Assembly: GCA_018818645.1 (NCBI GenBank)
Contig: JAHIRQ010000067.1
Coordinates: 1-55,199, forward strand
Direction of reading: 5' to 3'
DNA length: 55,199 nucleotides
DNA from: Bacillota bacterium
Lineage (GTDB): Bacteria; Bacillota_I; Bacilli_A; Acholeplasmatales; Acholeplasmataceae
The number at the start of each line of letters is the position of its first letter. Position 1 is the stretch's first letter. This document shows positions 42,369 through 50,479 of this stretch, piece by piece. Position numbers and translations under genes: made by a program. The notes beneath the pieces are model-generated. The model was not told where the DNA came from and did no database searches. It saw only the letters and a list, made by a program, of their open reading frames with translations.

Positions 42369-42392
42369 AAATGGCGGAGACGCCATTTTTTT
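42369..42392 (+). terminator. Terminator of the membrane protein gene
   Basis: AAATGGCG (42369-42376) pairs with CGCCATTT (42381-42388) around a GAGA loop, with a T-tract to 42392. Confidence 0.93.
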
Positions 42393-42432
42393 GTTTTAAT
42401 ATATAATATATATTTCTTCAAACATTATCGAT

Positions 42433-42459
42433 TTGATTTCTAAAAATATGTTGTATAAT
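42433..42459 (+). promoter_or_regulatory. Promoter of the glycine cleavage operon
   Basis: Perfect TATAAT (42454-42459) with TTGATT (42433-42438) at a short 15-base spacing. Confidence 0.6.
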
Positions 42460-42465
42460 GAAAAT

Positions 42466-42479
42466 AGAAAACGCTTTTA
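42466..42479 (+). promoter_or_regulatory. Cre-like site at the gcv transcription start
   Basis: AGAAAACGCTTTTA has two mismatches to TGWAANCGNTNWCA and overlaps the expected start of transcription. The leader is too short for a glycine riboswitch, so this may be the control point. Confidence 0.35.
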
Positions 42480-42492
42480 GGGAGAGTACAAA

Positions 42493-43569
42493 ATGAAATT
42501 TACAGCTTTACATGATCGCCACCTAGCGTTAAACGCAAAGATGATAGAATACGCTGGTTTTCACATGCCAGTATCCTATGCCGGTATTACTGAAGAGCAT
42601 ATTGCTGTTCGAACAGGTATGGGCATTTTTGATGTTTCGCATATGGGTGAATTTTTAGTGGATGGCAAAGATGCACTAAGATTTGTTAATCATTTAGTTA
42701 CCAATTTCATTCCAGAAGATACTGCAAAAGTTACTTATGCTTTATTTTGTGATGAAAAAGGATTTGTTGTTGATGATTTGTTAGTATATGTCATGAAACC
42801 TGAACAAGTTTTACTTGTCGTCAATGCAGGAAATATTGATAAAGATTTTGAATGGGTAACCAAACAGAGTAAGACATTTGATGTGAATGTTAGAAATGTA
42901 TCTGAACTGTATAGTCAAGTCGCGATTCAAGGTCCAGAAGTCATCAACCACATTGGTGAAATCATGGAAACTGAAACACCTGATTTAAAATTTATGACGT
43001 ATCAAGTTATACCTTACAAAGAAGGCTATGTAATCCTTTCACGTACTGGATATACTGGTGAAGATGGTTTTGAGATTTACGGAACACATGACTTAGTTAC
43101 TCAAGTCTTTGATAAGGCAATCGAAGTTGGTGTTACACCAATAGGATTAGGTGCTAGAGATACACTTCGCTTTGAAGCGAATCTTCCACTTTATGGTCAT
43201 GAAATCAGTGATTCAATCAATCCAGTTGAAGCAGGATTAAATTTCGCAGTAAAACTCGATAAAGAAGATTTTATTGGGAAAAAAGCTCTTTTAGAATATA
43301 AGGAGAAACCAGAAAGAAAAATAGTAGGGCTTGAACTACTACAACGTTGTATCCCAAGACAAGGCTATAAAGTACTACACAACGAAAATGAGATTGGTGT
43401 CATCACTACAGGATATATGTTACCAAATCAAGAATCACCAATCGCATGTGCATTAATTGATATTAAGTACGCTGAAATCGGCACTGAACTTCATGTTGAG
43501 ATTCGCGGAAATCGTTATTTAGCAAAAGTAAGAAATAGAAAATTTTATACAAAGAACTATAAAAAATAG
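42493..43569 (+). CDS. gcvT: Glycine cleavage system T protein (aminomethyltransferase)
   Basis: Transfers the methylene group from the aminomethyl-lipoyl arm of GcvH to tetrahydrofolate, releasing ammonia. Its 358 residues are typical. Motifs: YAGFHMPVSYAGITEEH, VFDVSHMGEF-like IFDVSHMGEF (folate site Asp), SRTGYTGEDGFEIY, and LGARDTLRFEANLPLYGHE. GGAGAG is six bases upstream. First of four gcv genes; the L protein and a lipoate attachment enzyme are not in the window. In an anaerobe the system can run to break down glycine or to make one-carbon units. Confidence 0.97.
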   Translation: MKFTALHDRHLALNAKMIEYAGFHMPVSYAGITEEHIAVRTGMGIFDVSHMGEFLVDGKDALRFVNHLVTNFIPEDTAKVTYALFCDEKGFVVDDLLVYVMKPEQVLLVVNAGNIDKDFEWVTKQSKTFDVNVRNVSELYSQVAIQGPEVINHIGEIMETETPDLKFMTYQVIPYKEGYVILSRTGYTGEDGFEIYGTHDLVTQVFDKAIEVGVTPIGLGARDTLRFEANLPLYGHEISDSINPVEAGLNFAVKLDKEDFIGKKALLEYKEKPERKIVGLELLQRCIPRQGYKVLHNENEIGVITTGYMLPNQESPIACALIDIKYAEIGTELHVEIRGNRYLAKVRNRKFYTKNYKK

Positions 43570-43581
43570 GAGGATTCAAAA

Positions 43582-43956
43582 ATGGTATTAGAGGGATTAT
43601 TATACAGCCCAAGCCATGAATGGCTTAAGGTTGAAGGGAAAACCGCATTTGTCGGTATTTCTGACCATGCACAGCATGCACTCGGTTCAGTCGTATTTAT
43701 TGAATTACCAAGAGTTGGAAAAACAGTTAAAAAAGGTGAAAGCTTTGGTGCAGTTGAATCTGTGAAGGCAGCATCTGATATGTATCTTCCAGTCACTGGT
43801 AAAATATTAGAAGTGAACTCAAAATTAGAAGGATCACCAGAATTATTAAATGATGACCCATATGGTAGTTGGATCGTCAAGATTGAATTGGTAGATGAAA
43901 GTGAATTATCATCTTTATTAACGAGCGAACAATACAAACCACTCAGTGAGGAGTAA
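43582..43956 (+). CDS. gcvH: Glycine cleavage system H protein
   Basis: A 124-residue lipoyl carrier shuttling the aminomethyl group between P, T and L proteins. The lipoylated lysine is K62 in GAVESVKAASD; YSPSHEWLKVEG and the C-terminal YGSWIVKIELVD are family landmarks. The ribosome site is TAGGAGG, which includes the gcvT stop codon, 12 bases between genes. The lipoyl domain must be charged by an enzyme encoded elsewhere. Confidence 0.97.
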   Translation: MVLEGLLYSPSHEWLKVEGKTAFVGISDHAQHALGSVVFIELPRVGKTVKKGESFGAVESVKAASDMYLPVTGKILEVNSKLEGSPELLNDDPYGSWIVKIELVDESELSSLLTSEQYKPLSEE

Positions 43957-43961
43957 TTAAC

Positions 43962-45275
43962 ATGCACAAATATCTTCCACATACAAGTCAAGATATTGAA
44001 GAAATGTTAAAGGTCACAGGGGCAAATTCCCTTGATGACCTATTTACTTCTATACCTAAAAAACTGAGACTTACAAAACCATATCAAATTCCAAGTGCTT
44101 TATCTGATCATGACTTAACAAAACATATGCAAAATCTGGCAAAACAAAATAAAGAACTGATCGTGTTTCGTGGTGCTGGTGCTTATGACCACTACTCACC
44201 ATCAATTGTTAAAGCATTGATTTCTAGACAAGAATTCTTAACATCTTATACACCTTATCAACCTGAGGTTGCTCAAGGTACACTGCAATACATTTTTGAA
44301 TATCAATCCATGGTTTGTGAACTTACAGGAATGGAAGTTTCTAATGCATCAATGTATGATGGAGCAACCGCTACAGCTGAAGCGATGTTTATGGCGTTTG
44401 CACAAACAGGAATGAGTAAAGTCTTAATTTCTTCTACTGTCAATCCTAGAATCATCGATGTCGTCAAGACTTATGCAAGATATCGTGATATTGAAGTGAT
44501 TGTAACACCAAGTCAAGATGGAGTAACCGATTTAAATTTCATCCAAAAAAATATGGAAAACGCGATGGGTCTCATCGTTCAAAATCCAAATTATTTTGGA
44601 ATCATTGAAGACTATAATGGATTTTCTGAAGTCGTTCACGAAAATGACGGTCTTTTCATTATGAACTCTGAAGGACAACCTTTAAGTTTAATTAAAACTC
44701 CTGGTGAATATGATGCAGATATCGCTGTTGGTGATCTACAATCATTTGGTCTTCCACTATCCTTTGGTGGAGCATATGTAGGTTATTTAGCGACAAAGAT
44801 GAAATATGTTAGAAAAATGCCAGGTCGTATTTGTGGGATCACTACAGATGTTGATGGCAAACGTGCATTTGTTTTAACACTTCAAGCAAGAGAACAACAT
44901 ATTAGACGTGCTAAAGCAAACTCTAATATTTGTTCAAACCAATCCTTAATGGCATTAGCTGTTACGATTTATCTATCGACGATGGGTAAAGAAGGTACAG
45001 TGATGGTAGCGAATGAATCCATGAAAGGTGCACACTATTTATATCAAGAATTATTAAAGACTAACAAATTTGAAGTCGTATACAATAAACCTTTCTTCAA
45101 AGAATTCGTATTGAAAGCGAAATTTGATGTTGATAAATTCGAAAAAGACTTACTTAAAGATGGCATTTTAGGTCCTCTTCATATCAAAGATAACCATTTA
45201 TTATTTGCAGTTACAGAAAAGAGATCGATTGAAGAAATTGACTTACTGGTAAGAAAGGTGGTAGAACAAAAATGA
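43962..45275 (+). CDS. gcvPA: Glycine dehydrogenase (decarboxylating) subunit 1
   Basis: A 437-residue alpha subunit of the two-chain P protein, which decarboxylates glycine. It starts HKYLPHTSQDIEEML, as usual, and has FRGAGAYDHYSPSIV, TPYQPEVAQGTLQ, NPNYFGIIED, GDLQSFGLPLSFGGAYVGY and ALQAREQHIRRAKANSNICSN. It does not carry the PLP lysine, which is in gcvPB. Its TGA stop overlaps the gcvPB ATG as ATGA, implying equal, coupled synthesis. That overlap also shows that UGA is a stop in this genome. Confidence 0.97.
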   Translation: MHKYLPHTSQDIEEMLKVTGANSLDDLFTSIPKKLRLTKPYQIPSALSDHDLTKHMQNLAKQNKELIVFRGAGAYDHYSPSIVKALISRQEFLTSYTPYQPEVAQGTLQYIFEYQSMVCELTGMEVSNASMYDGATATAEAMFMAFAQTGMSKVLISSTVNPRIIDVVKTYARYRDIEVIVTPSQDGVTDLNFIQKNMENAMGLIVQNPNYFGIIEDYNGFSEVVHENDGLFIMNSEGQPLSLIKTPGEYDADIAVGDLQSFGLPLSFGGAYVGYLATKMKYVRKMPGRICGITTDVDGKRAFVLTLQAREQHIRRAKANSNICSNQSLMALAVTIYLSTMGKEGTVMVANESMKGAHYLYQELLKTNKFEVVYNKPFFKEFVLKAKFDVDKFEKDLLKDGILGPLHIKDNHLLFAVTEKRSIEEIDLLVRKVVEQK

Positions 45276-46717
45276 AATACTATAACAAACTCATTTTTGA
45301 GATATCCAAAAAGGGGCGTGAAGGCTTTAACCTAACCAAAAAAGATTTACCAGAAGTGAAACTTCCTAAAGCATTAGTTCGATCAAATAAAGCGAATCTT
45401 CCAGAGGTCTCAGAATTTGATGTCGTAAGACATTACACCAATGTGAGCCAAAAGAATTTTGGTGTTGAAACAGGATTTTATCCTTTAGGATCTTGTACAA
45501 TGAAATATAACCCTAAAATTAATGATGAATTAGCGACTTTAAGTGGATTTGCAAATATTCATCCACTTCAACCTGTCGAAACTGTTCAAGGATTATTAAA
45601 GATATATCATGAAACTCAACGTATTTTAGCAGAGATTTCAGGACTTGCAGCATATTCATTAAATCCGTTTGCTGGAGCACATGGCGAATTGGCTGGTTTA
45701 ATGATTATTCAAGCTTATCATGACAAACGTAATGACTCGAAGAGAAATAAGATTATCATTCCAGATTCAGCACATGGAACCAATCCAGCAAGTGCAACTG
45801 TTTGTGGGTTTGAAACCGTTGAAATTAAATCAAATCCAGACGGAACTGTAAACCTTGAAGCACTTAAGGCTGTTTTAAATGATGAAACTGCTGGTTTAAT
45901 GTTAACCAATCCAAATACTGCTGGTGTCTTTGAAAAGGATATCGCTGAAATCTCAAGATTGGTGCATGATGCAGGTGGACTTCTATATTATGATGGAGCG
46001 AATTTAAACGCTATTTTAGGTAAAACTAGACCTGGCGATATGGGATTTGATATCACACATATCAATCTTCATAAAACATTTTCAACACCACATGGTGGTG
46101 GTGGTCCTGGTTCAGGTCCTGTTGGAGTTTGTGAAAAACTACTTGAATTCCTTCCGAATCCAATTGTTAAGGAAAAAGATGGTTTCTACTACTTTGAAGA
46201 TTCAGCTGATTCCATTGGAGCGTTAGGATTATTCTACGGCAACGCATCAGTCTATATTAGAGCATATGTTTATCTAATGACTTTTGGTAAAGAATCGATG
46301 AGTGATATCGGTTTAATGGCTGTATTAAATGCGAACTACATTAAAGAATCACTTAAAGATATCTTTGAACTTCCGATCAAAGGTCACTGTATGCATGAAT
46401 TCGTTTTTGATGGTTTAAAGGATCAATCCACTGGAGTGAAAACCTTGGATGTTGCTAAACGTCTTCTAGATTATGGATACCACGCACCTACTGTCTATTT
46501 TCCTTTAATCTTCTCACAATCCATGATGATTGAACCGACTGAAGTTGAGTCTAAAGAAACTTTAGATGAATTCATTAATATTATGAGAGTTGTTGCACAA
46601 GAAGCGAAAGACAATCCAGAGCTTGTAAAAACTGCTCCACATAACACAATTGTTAGACGTCTTGATGAAGCCAAAGCAGCGAGACAACCGATTGTTAAAT
46701 TTACAGATCTTAAGTAA
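45272..46717 (+). CDS. gcvPB: Glycine dehydrogenase (decarboxylating) subunit 2
   Basis: A 481-residue beta subunit of the P protein. The PLP-binding lysine is K268 in HINLHKTFSTPHGGGGPG. FYPLGSCTMKYNPK, NPFAGAHGELAG, SAHGTNPASA and APTVYFPL are also family motifs. It is last in the operon, followed by a UUCG terminator. The split P protein is the usual arrangement in Bacillota and many anaerobes. Confidence 0.97.
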   Translation: MKYYNKLIFEISKKGREGFNLTKKDLPEVKLPKALVRSNKANLPEVSEFDVVRHYTNVSQKNFGVETGFYPLGSCTMKYNPKINDELATLSGFANIHPLQPVETVQGLLKIYHETQRILAEISGLAAYSLNPFAGAHGELAGLMIIQAYHDKRNDSKRNKIIIPDSAHGTNPASATVCGFETVEIKSNPDGTVNLEALKAVLNDETAGLMLTNPNTAGVFEKDIAEISRLVHDAGGLLYYDGANLNAILGKTRPGDMGFDITHINLHKTFSTPHGGGGPGSGPVGVCEKLLEFLPNPIVKEKDGFYYFEDSADSIGALGLFYGNASVYIRAYVYLMTFGKESMSDIGLMAVLNANYIKESLKDIFELPIKGHCMHEFVFDGLKDQSTGVKTLDVAKRLLDYGYHAPTVYFPLIFSQSMMIEPTEVESKETLDEFINIMRVVAQEAKDNPELVKTAPHNTIVRRLDEAKAARQPIVKFTDLK

Positions 46718-46719
46718 TT

Positions 46720-46741
46720 AGGGACTTCGGTCCCTTTTTTT
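46720..46741 (+). terminator. Terminator of the gcv operon with UUCG loop
   Basis: AGGGAC (46720-46725), TTCG, GTCCCT (46730-46735) and a T-tract. A C(UUCG)G tetraloop gives extra stability. Confidence 0.95.
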
Positions 46742-46807
46742 CTTGGTCAAATCGTTTTACATGAAAAATAGAAAGGACTATACTGAAAACAAAAAGAGGT
46801 AAAAAAT

Positions 46808-47230
46808 ATGTCTACACTGGTTTACGCATTCTATAATGAAAACGCAGATGAAGCAATCAAGTTTTATCATTCAATTTTTGGAGGAAAAGATCCTATTATT
46901 ATGAGATACGGCGAATATTCAGATGAAAACTATACTCCTGAAGAAAGAATTAAGGATTTGGTTATGCATGCAGAAATGTTTGTTTTCGGTTCAAGAATCA
47001 TGATTGCAGATACACCAAAAGGATTTGGTAGGGATTGGGTAGAAGGAAATAACTTCTCTTTCGCAGTGGTTGATTCTGATGTTAAGAAACTAAAAAAAGC
47101 TTGGGACAAGCTTATTGTTGGTGGAAAAGTATTACAAGATTTCCAAACAACCTTCTTCAGTGAAGGGTACGGGCATATGACTGACAAGTTTGGAATGCAG
47201 TGGCAGTTCATTCACGAAAAACAAGAATAA
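46808..47230 (+). CDS. PhnB-like VOC-fold protein
   Basis: A 140-residue protein of the PhnB / 3-demethylubiquinone-9 methyltransferase-like group of the VOC fold. It opens MSTLVYAFYNENADEAIKFYHSIFGG, has VMHAEMFVFGSRIMIAD in the middle and closes DKFGMQWQFIHE. Such proteins are widespread and mostly of unknown substrate; despite old names they are not methyltransferases. AAAGAGGT lies before the ATG. It is a single gene between two clear terminators. Confidence 0.85.
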   Translation: MSTLVYAFYNENADEAIKFYHSIFGGKDPIIMRYGEYSDENYTPEERIKDLVMHAEMFVFGSRIMIADTPKGFGRDWVEGNNFSFAVVDSDVKKLKKAWDKLIVGGKVLQDFQTTFFSEGYGHMTDKFGMQWQFIHEKQE

Positions 47231-47235
47231 TACTA

Positions 47236-47270
47236 AAACCCACACTTCATTTAAAAAGTGTGGGTTTCTT
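47236..47270. terminator. Terminator between the PhnB-like gene and the AAA ATPase gene
   Basis: AAACCCACACTT (47236-47247) pairs with AAGTGTGGGTTT (47256-47267). The preceding A residues make it usable from both sides. Confidence 0.88.
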
Positions 47271-47288
47271 TATATGAATATCTAAGGA

Positions 47289-48506
47289 TTAAATATATTC
47301 AATGGGTAATGCATAAACATCTTCTGTTAATAACATTTTCTTTTCAATTAAACAAATTAAGGCACCTGTTCCAACTTTCATAGATGGTATTTTATCTAGT
47401 ACACTAAATGCCTTAATCATCTCTTTACTTGGGCTTGCAGTCATTTTTATTTCAACGGGATACAAAGTACCGTTCTCCTCAATAATCAAATCAATTTCTT
47501 TTCCGTCTTTATCACGATAAAAATATAATGGTAATTGAGTTTTTCCTGCATTCGTATAAGATTTTATAATCTCTGAAATAACAAATGTTTCAAATACATG
47601 CCCAGCCTTTGCACCATTCCTTAACACCTCAGGAGTCATCCATCTGGTCAAATATGATAGGAATCCAGTATCTAAAAAGTATACTTTTGGTGTTTTTACT
47701 ATTCTAGTTAATATATTATGGTGGTATGGTTCTAATATGTAGATCAGTCCTGAGGCTTTTAGAACCGAGATCCACTTCTTGACTGTATTTAAAGATATAC
47801 CTATATCATTTGAGATGCTGTTATAGTTTATTAATTCTCCACTTCTTGCTGCAACAGCAATCACAAATTTGGAAAATGTGACTTCATCACCAATATTTAC
47901 CAAACTTCTTACATCGCGTTCAATGTAGGTTTTTAAATATGAACTATAGATTTGTTCCCAATCAAAATCTTTTTTTTCTAAGATAGGTAGACTTCCTCTA
48001 TGAATTTGATACCATAGGTCGTCATATTTCTTTATTGCTTCTGTTCTTTCATCAATGTATGATTTTGTTGGTATAAATGGAGTATAGAATAAAATACCCA
48101 TTTTTTCTCTTAAAGATAATCCGTAGAGTTCAACAATAGCTATTCTACCTGCTAAAGATTCACTTACGTTTCTCATCAGTTCAAATGCTTGAGAACCTGT
48201 CATTAAGTACTTACCGTATTCCTCTTTTTGATCCACTACATATTTAATAGCAGGAAAAAGCGATGGGACGTATTGTATCTCATCAAAAATAGCATTTTTC
48301 TGATAGTTTTGCATAAATAACATCGGGTCTTCCTTCGCTAGATTCAGTTGATTGTAGTCATCAAATGTTACATATGGGTGTGTGTTCTCAAATAGATGTT
48401 TCATGACTGTTGTTTTTCCGATTTGCCTTGGTCCTGTTAACAAAACAGTTTTGAAATGTTTAGATACATTTTTTAAGACAACTTCAATATGTCTATGAAT
48501 ATACAT
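47289..48506 (-). CDS. AAA_14 ATPase with C-terminal DUF4143
   Basis: A 405-residue protein of the common AAA_14/DUF4143 family. Walker A is LLTGPRQIGKTT (about 25-36). Walker B region IFDEIQYVPSLFPAIKYVVD follows, and YLMTGSQAFELM holds the sensor. The DUF4143 part (about 195-350) has YLKTYIERDVRSL, SLNTVKKWISVL (winged-helix-like) and YFLDTGFLSYL. EIDLIIEENGTLYPVEIK resembles a restriction-endonuclease-fold active site (D...EIK). The role of this family is unsettled. ATG 48506 is six bases after AAGGGG; an upstream frame to 48629 includes the promoter and is not coding. Confidence 0.9.
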   Translation of the reverse strand: MYIHRHIEVVLKNVSKHFKTVLLTGPRQIGKTTVMKHLFENTHPYVTFDDYNQLNLAKEDPMLFMQNYQKNAIFDEIQYVPSLFPAIKYVVDQKEEYGKYLMTGSQAFELMRNVSESLAGRIAIVELYGLSLREKMGILFYTPFIPTKSYIDERTEAIKKYDDLWYQIHRGSLPILEKKDFDWEQIYSSYLKTYIERDVRSLVNIGDEVTFSKFVIAVAARSGELINYNSISNDIGISLNTVKKWISVLKASGLIYILEPYHHNILTRIVKTPKVYFLDTGFLSYLTRWMTPEVLRNGAKAGHVFETFVISEIIKSYTNAGKTQLPLYFYRDKDGKEIDLIIEENGTLYPVEIKMTASPSKEMIKAFSVLDKIPSMKVGTGALICLIEKKMLLTEDVYALPIEYI

Positions 48507-48543
48507 AAGATACCCCTTTCCGTCTATAATGCAATTCGAATTC

Positions 48544-48572
48544 ATTTTAGACGATGTTTGTTGTTTTGTCAA
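48544..48572 (-). promoter_or_regulatory. Strong promoter of the AAA_14 gene
   Basis: Minus-strand TTGACA (48567-48572), 17 bases and TAAAAT (48544-48549). A 10-bp palindrome AATTCGAATT (48533-48542) covers the likely start of transcription and could be an operator. Confidence 0.82.
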
Positions 48573-48600
48573 TACTTTACACTTATTTCGATTTAGAGTA

Positions 48601-48626
48601 AAAGAAAAAGAGACACAAAGTCTCTT
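48601..48626 (-). terminator. Terminator of the Mrp-like gene
   Basis: Minus-strand AAGAGAC (48626-48620) pairs with GTCTCTT (48614-48608), followed by TTTCTTT. Confidence 0.85.
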
Positions 48627-48632
48627 CATTCA

Positions 48633-49628
48633 TTAGATATCCATTTCTTTCATCACTTTAACTGCAAGATCGTTATAAATCTTACCAGCTTCTTCTTTAC
48701 CTGTATATAAGAAATCACCATTTAATGGTTGACCAATTGGAACTTGTCCAAATAGCTTCACACCTAATTTTTTAGCAACTTCATCCCCTCCACCTTGACC
48801 AAAGATAAATTCTCTCGTTTGGTTACAAGGATTTAAGTAATAGCTCATGTTCTCAACAACACCAATGACTTCATGTCCGATATTTTGAGCTCCAATACCC
48901 GCCTTAACGGCTACATGTGATGCATTCACATGTGGAGTGGTTACCACTAAAATCTTACTCTTAGGGACGTAAGTTTTTACATCTAATGCAACATCACCAG
49001 TTCCTGGTGGAAGATCAATTAAAATAATATCAATATCGTCTTGCCATTTCACTCCTGTAAAGAAATGAATTAACATTTTACCAAGCATTGGTCCTCTCCA
49101 CATCAGAGGTTTTTCTGGTGGCATAAAAAACTCAGTAGATATCACTTCGATTCCATCTTTTTCAAGTGGAATCATTCTTTCATCTTCTGCTGCTGATAAA
49201 GGCTTTATGCCTATCTTTAAAATATTTGGAATGGATGCTCCATAAACGTCAGCATCAATAATTCCAACTTTTTTCCCTTGTCTGATTAACGCAGCAGCAA
49301 GATTAGCAGTGACTGTCGATTTACCAACACCACCTTTACCGGAAGCTATTGCTAAATACTTGATTGGTTTTTCACCTTCAGGTACGAATTCTGATTCGAA
49401 AAAGTCAATTTTGATACCTGGAAAACCAAGTTCGATTTTTACTAACTTAATAATCATTATTTTTACAGCCTGCTCGTGCTTTGTTTTATCTTTTAAATAG
49501 ATTTCAAGTTCAGCAACTCCAGTAGGACCGATGACTAGTTTTTTAATACCATTTACAGCTTTAAAAGGAAGGTTAAAGCCTGGGTCAATTAATTGTTCTA
49601 GTCTTTTTCTTAAATCATCATATGTCAT
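48633..49628 (-). CDS. Mrp/ApbC-type P-loop ATPase
   Basis: A 331-residue MinD-like ATPase of the Mrp/NBP35 family, known for Fe-S cluster carrying. The deviant Walker A is SGKGGVGKST (about 95-104), IDADVYGASIPNIL follows, and LIDLPPGTGDVALD is the switch II region. The N-terminal 80 residues resemble a short MIP18 (DUF59)-like domain. The CPxC cluster-binding motif expected after ENMSYY is missing: here the sequence is YLNPCNQTREF with a single Cys. Cluster carrying may thus use other ligands or be lost; B. subtilis SalA-like regulators are another possibility. GAGGTG precedes the ATG. Single gene, with a terminator. Confidence 0.88.
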   Translation of the reverse strand: MTYDDLRKRLEQLIDPGFNLPFKAVNGIKKLVIGPTGVAELEIYLKDKTKHEQAVKIMIIKLVKIELGFPGIKIDFFESEFVPEGEKPIKYLAIASGKGGVGKSTVTANLAAALIRQGKKVGIIDADVYGASIPNILKIGIKPLSAAEDERMIPLEKDGIEVISTEFFMPPEKPLMWRGPMLGKMLIHFFTGVKWQDDIDIILIDLPPGTGDVALDVKTYVPKSKILVVTTPHVNASHVAVKAGIGAQNIGHEVIGVVENMSYYLNPCNQTREFIFGQGGGDEVAKKLGVKLFGQVPIGQPLNGDFLYTGKEEAGKIYNDLAVKVMKEMDI

Positions 49629-49695
49629 CTCGTTTCACCTCGAACCTATTATATCAAATGTTATTCGTTAAGCCCAAAGGAAACGATAATATTTC

Positions 49696-49723
49696 TTGAC
49701 AAATCCATGATATTCACTATAAT
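49696..49723 (+). promoter_or_regulatory. Promoter of the gntR-ptsI-ptsH operon
   Basis: TTGACA (49696-49701), 16 bases and TATAAT (49718-49723): consensus in both boxes. Confidence 0.9.
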
Positions 49724-49732
49724 TAAGATAAG

Positions 49733-49744
49733 TGGTATATACCA
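49733..49744 (+). promoter_or_regulatory. Palindromic operator for the GntR/HutC-type regulator
   Basis: TGGTATATACCA, a perfect 12-bp palindrome just downstream of the expected start of transcription and before the gntR ribosome site. It has the GT-N-TA-N-AC form known for HutC-subfamily operators, pointing to autorepression. Confidence 0.7.
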
Positions 49745-49759
49745 GTTAGAGGTGTTCTC

Positions 49760-50479
49760 TTGATTCCTGATATTCCAAAATACATGATTGTTGTTGATGA
49801 AATCGAAAAAATCATTAAAACTCAAGAAGTCAATACATTAATACCTTCAGAGAGAAATCTCTCTTTATCTCTTGATATATCTAGAATGACAGTAAGAAAA
49901 GCTATTGATATATTGGTCAATCAAGGAAAGCTCTACAGAGTGAATAACGTAGGGACTTTTATTTCTGAACAAAAACTATATAAAGTGTTTAATACTTTAA
50001 CAGGATTTACTGATGAAGTCTTATCTACTGGTGGTACTGTTCAAAATGAAGTTCTTTTATTTGAAAAGTTAAGAGCTGATGAATGGATTTCTAATAAACT
50101 AGGTATTGAAGAAAATGACTTAGTCTATAAGTTGATTCGGCTTAGAAAGAAAGACTCAATACCTTTAATGATTCAAGAGACTTATTTACCAGTTTCATTA
50201 ATACCATTAACTAAAAAAATCGTTCAGAACTCGATTTATCATTATATAACCCATAAACTGAACTATCAAATCATCTCATCTATCGAAGAAATTAAAGCGA
50301 TACTCATTCATAAAGATTACGCAACACTTCTTGAAATGAAAGAAAATGAACCGACAATAAAGACAGAACAAATTAGTTATTTAGCAAACGGAAAAATATT
50401 TGAATATACAATCAGTTATAAGAACCAAAACAAATATGAGCTTGTTGTACAAGCAATGAATGTGAGGAAATCATTATGA
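49760..50479 (+). CDS. GntR-family (HutC subfamily) regulator
   Basis: A 239-residue regulator with an N-terminal winged helix (about 5-70; PSERNLSLSLDISRMTVRKAIDILVNQG) and a C-terminal UTRA effector domain (about 90-235; IRLRKKDSIPLMIQETYLP). UTRA domains bind sugar phosphates, amino acids or similar small molecules. The start is TTG at 49760, seven bases after AGAGG. Its TGA stop overlaps ptsI as ATGA. Control of the general PTS proteins by a co-transcribed GntR regulator is uncommon. The effector may be a PTS-derived sugar phosphate such as glucosamine-6-phosphate or trehalose-6-phosphate (guess by family). Confidence 0.93.
   Translation: MIPDIPKYMIVVDEIEKIIKTQEVNTLIPSERNLSLSLDISRMTVRKAIDILVNQGKLYRVNNVGTFISEQKLYKVFNTLTGFTDEVLSTGGTVQNEVLLFEKLRADEWISNKLGIEENDLVYKLIRLRKKDSIPLMIQETYLPVSLIPLTKKIVQNSIYHYITHKLNYQIISSIEEIKAILIHKDYATLLEMKENEPTIKTEQISYLANGKIFEYTISYKNQNKYELVVQAMNVRKSL

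Noticed and set aside
42393-42492. Glycine riboswitch upstream of gcvT.
   Set aside because: Only about 100 bases follow the previous terminator, with a promoter inside; no tandem aptamer motifs are seen.
43557-43991. A 144-codon minus-strand frame opposite gcvH.
   Set aside because: It is the antisense of a complete gcvH gene and has no ribosome site.
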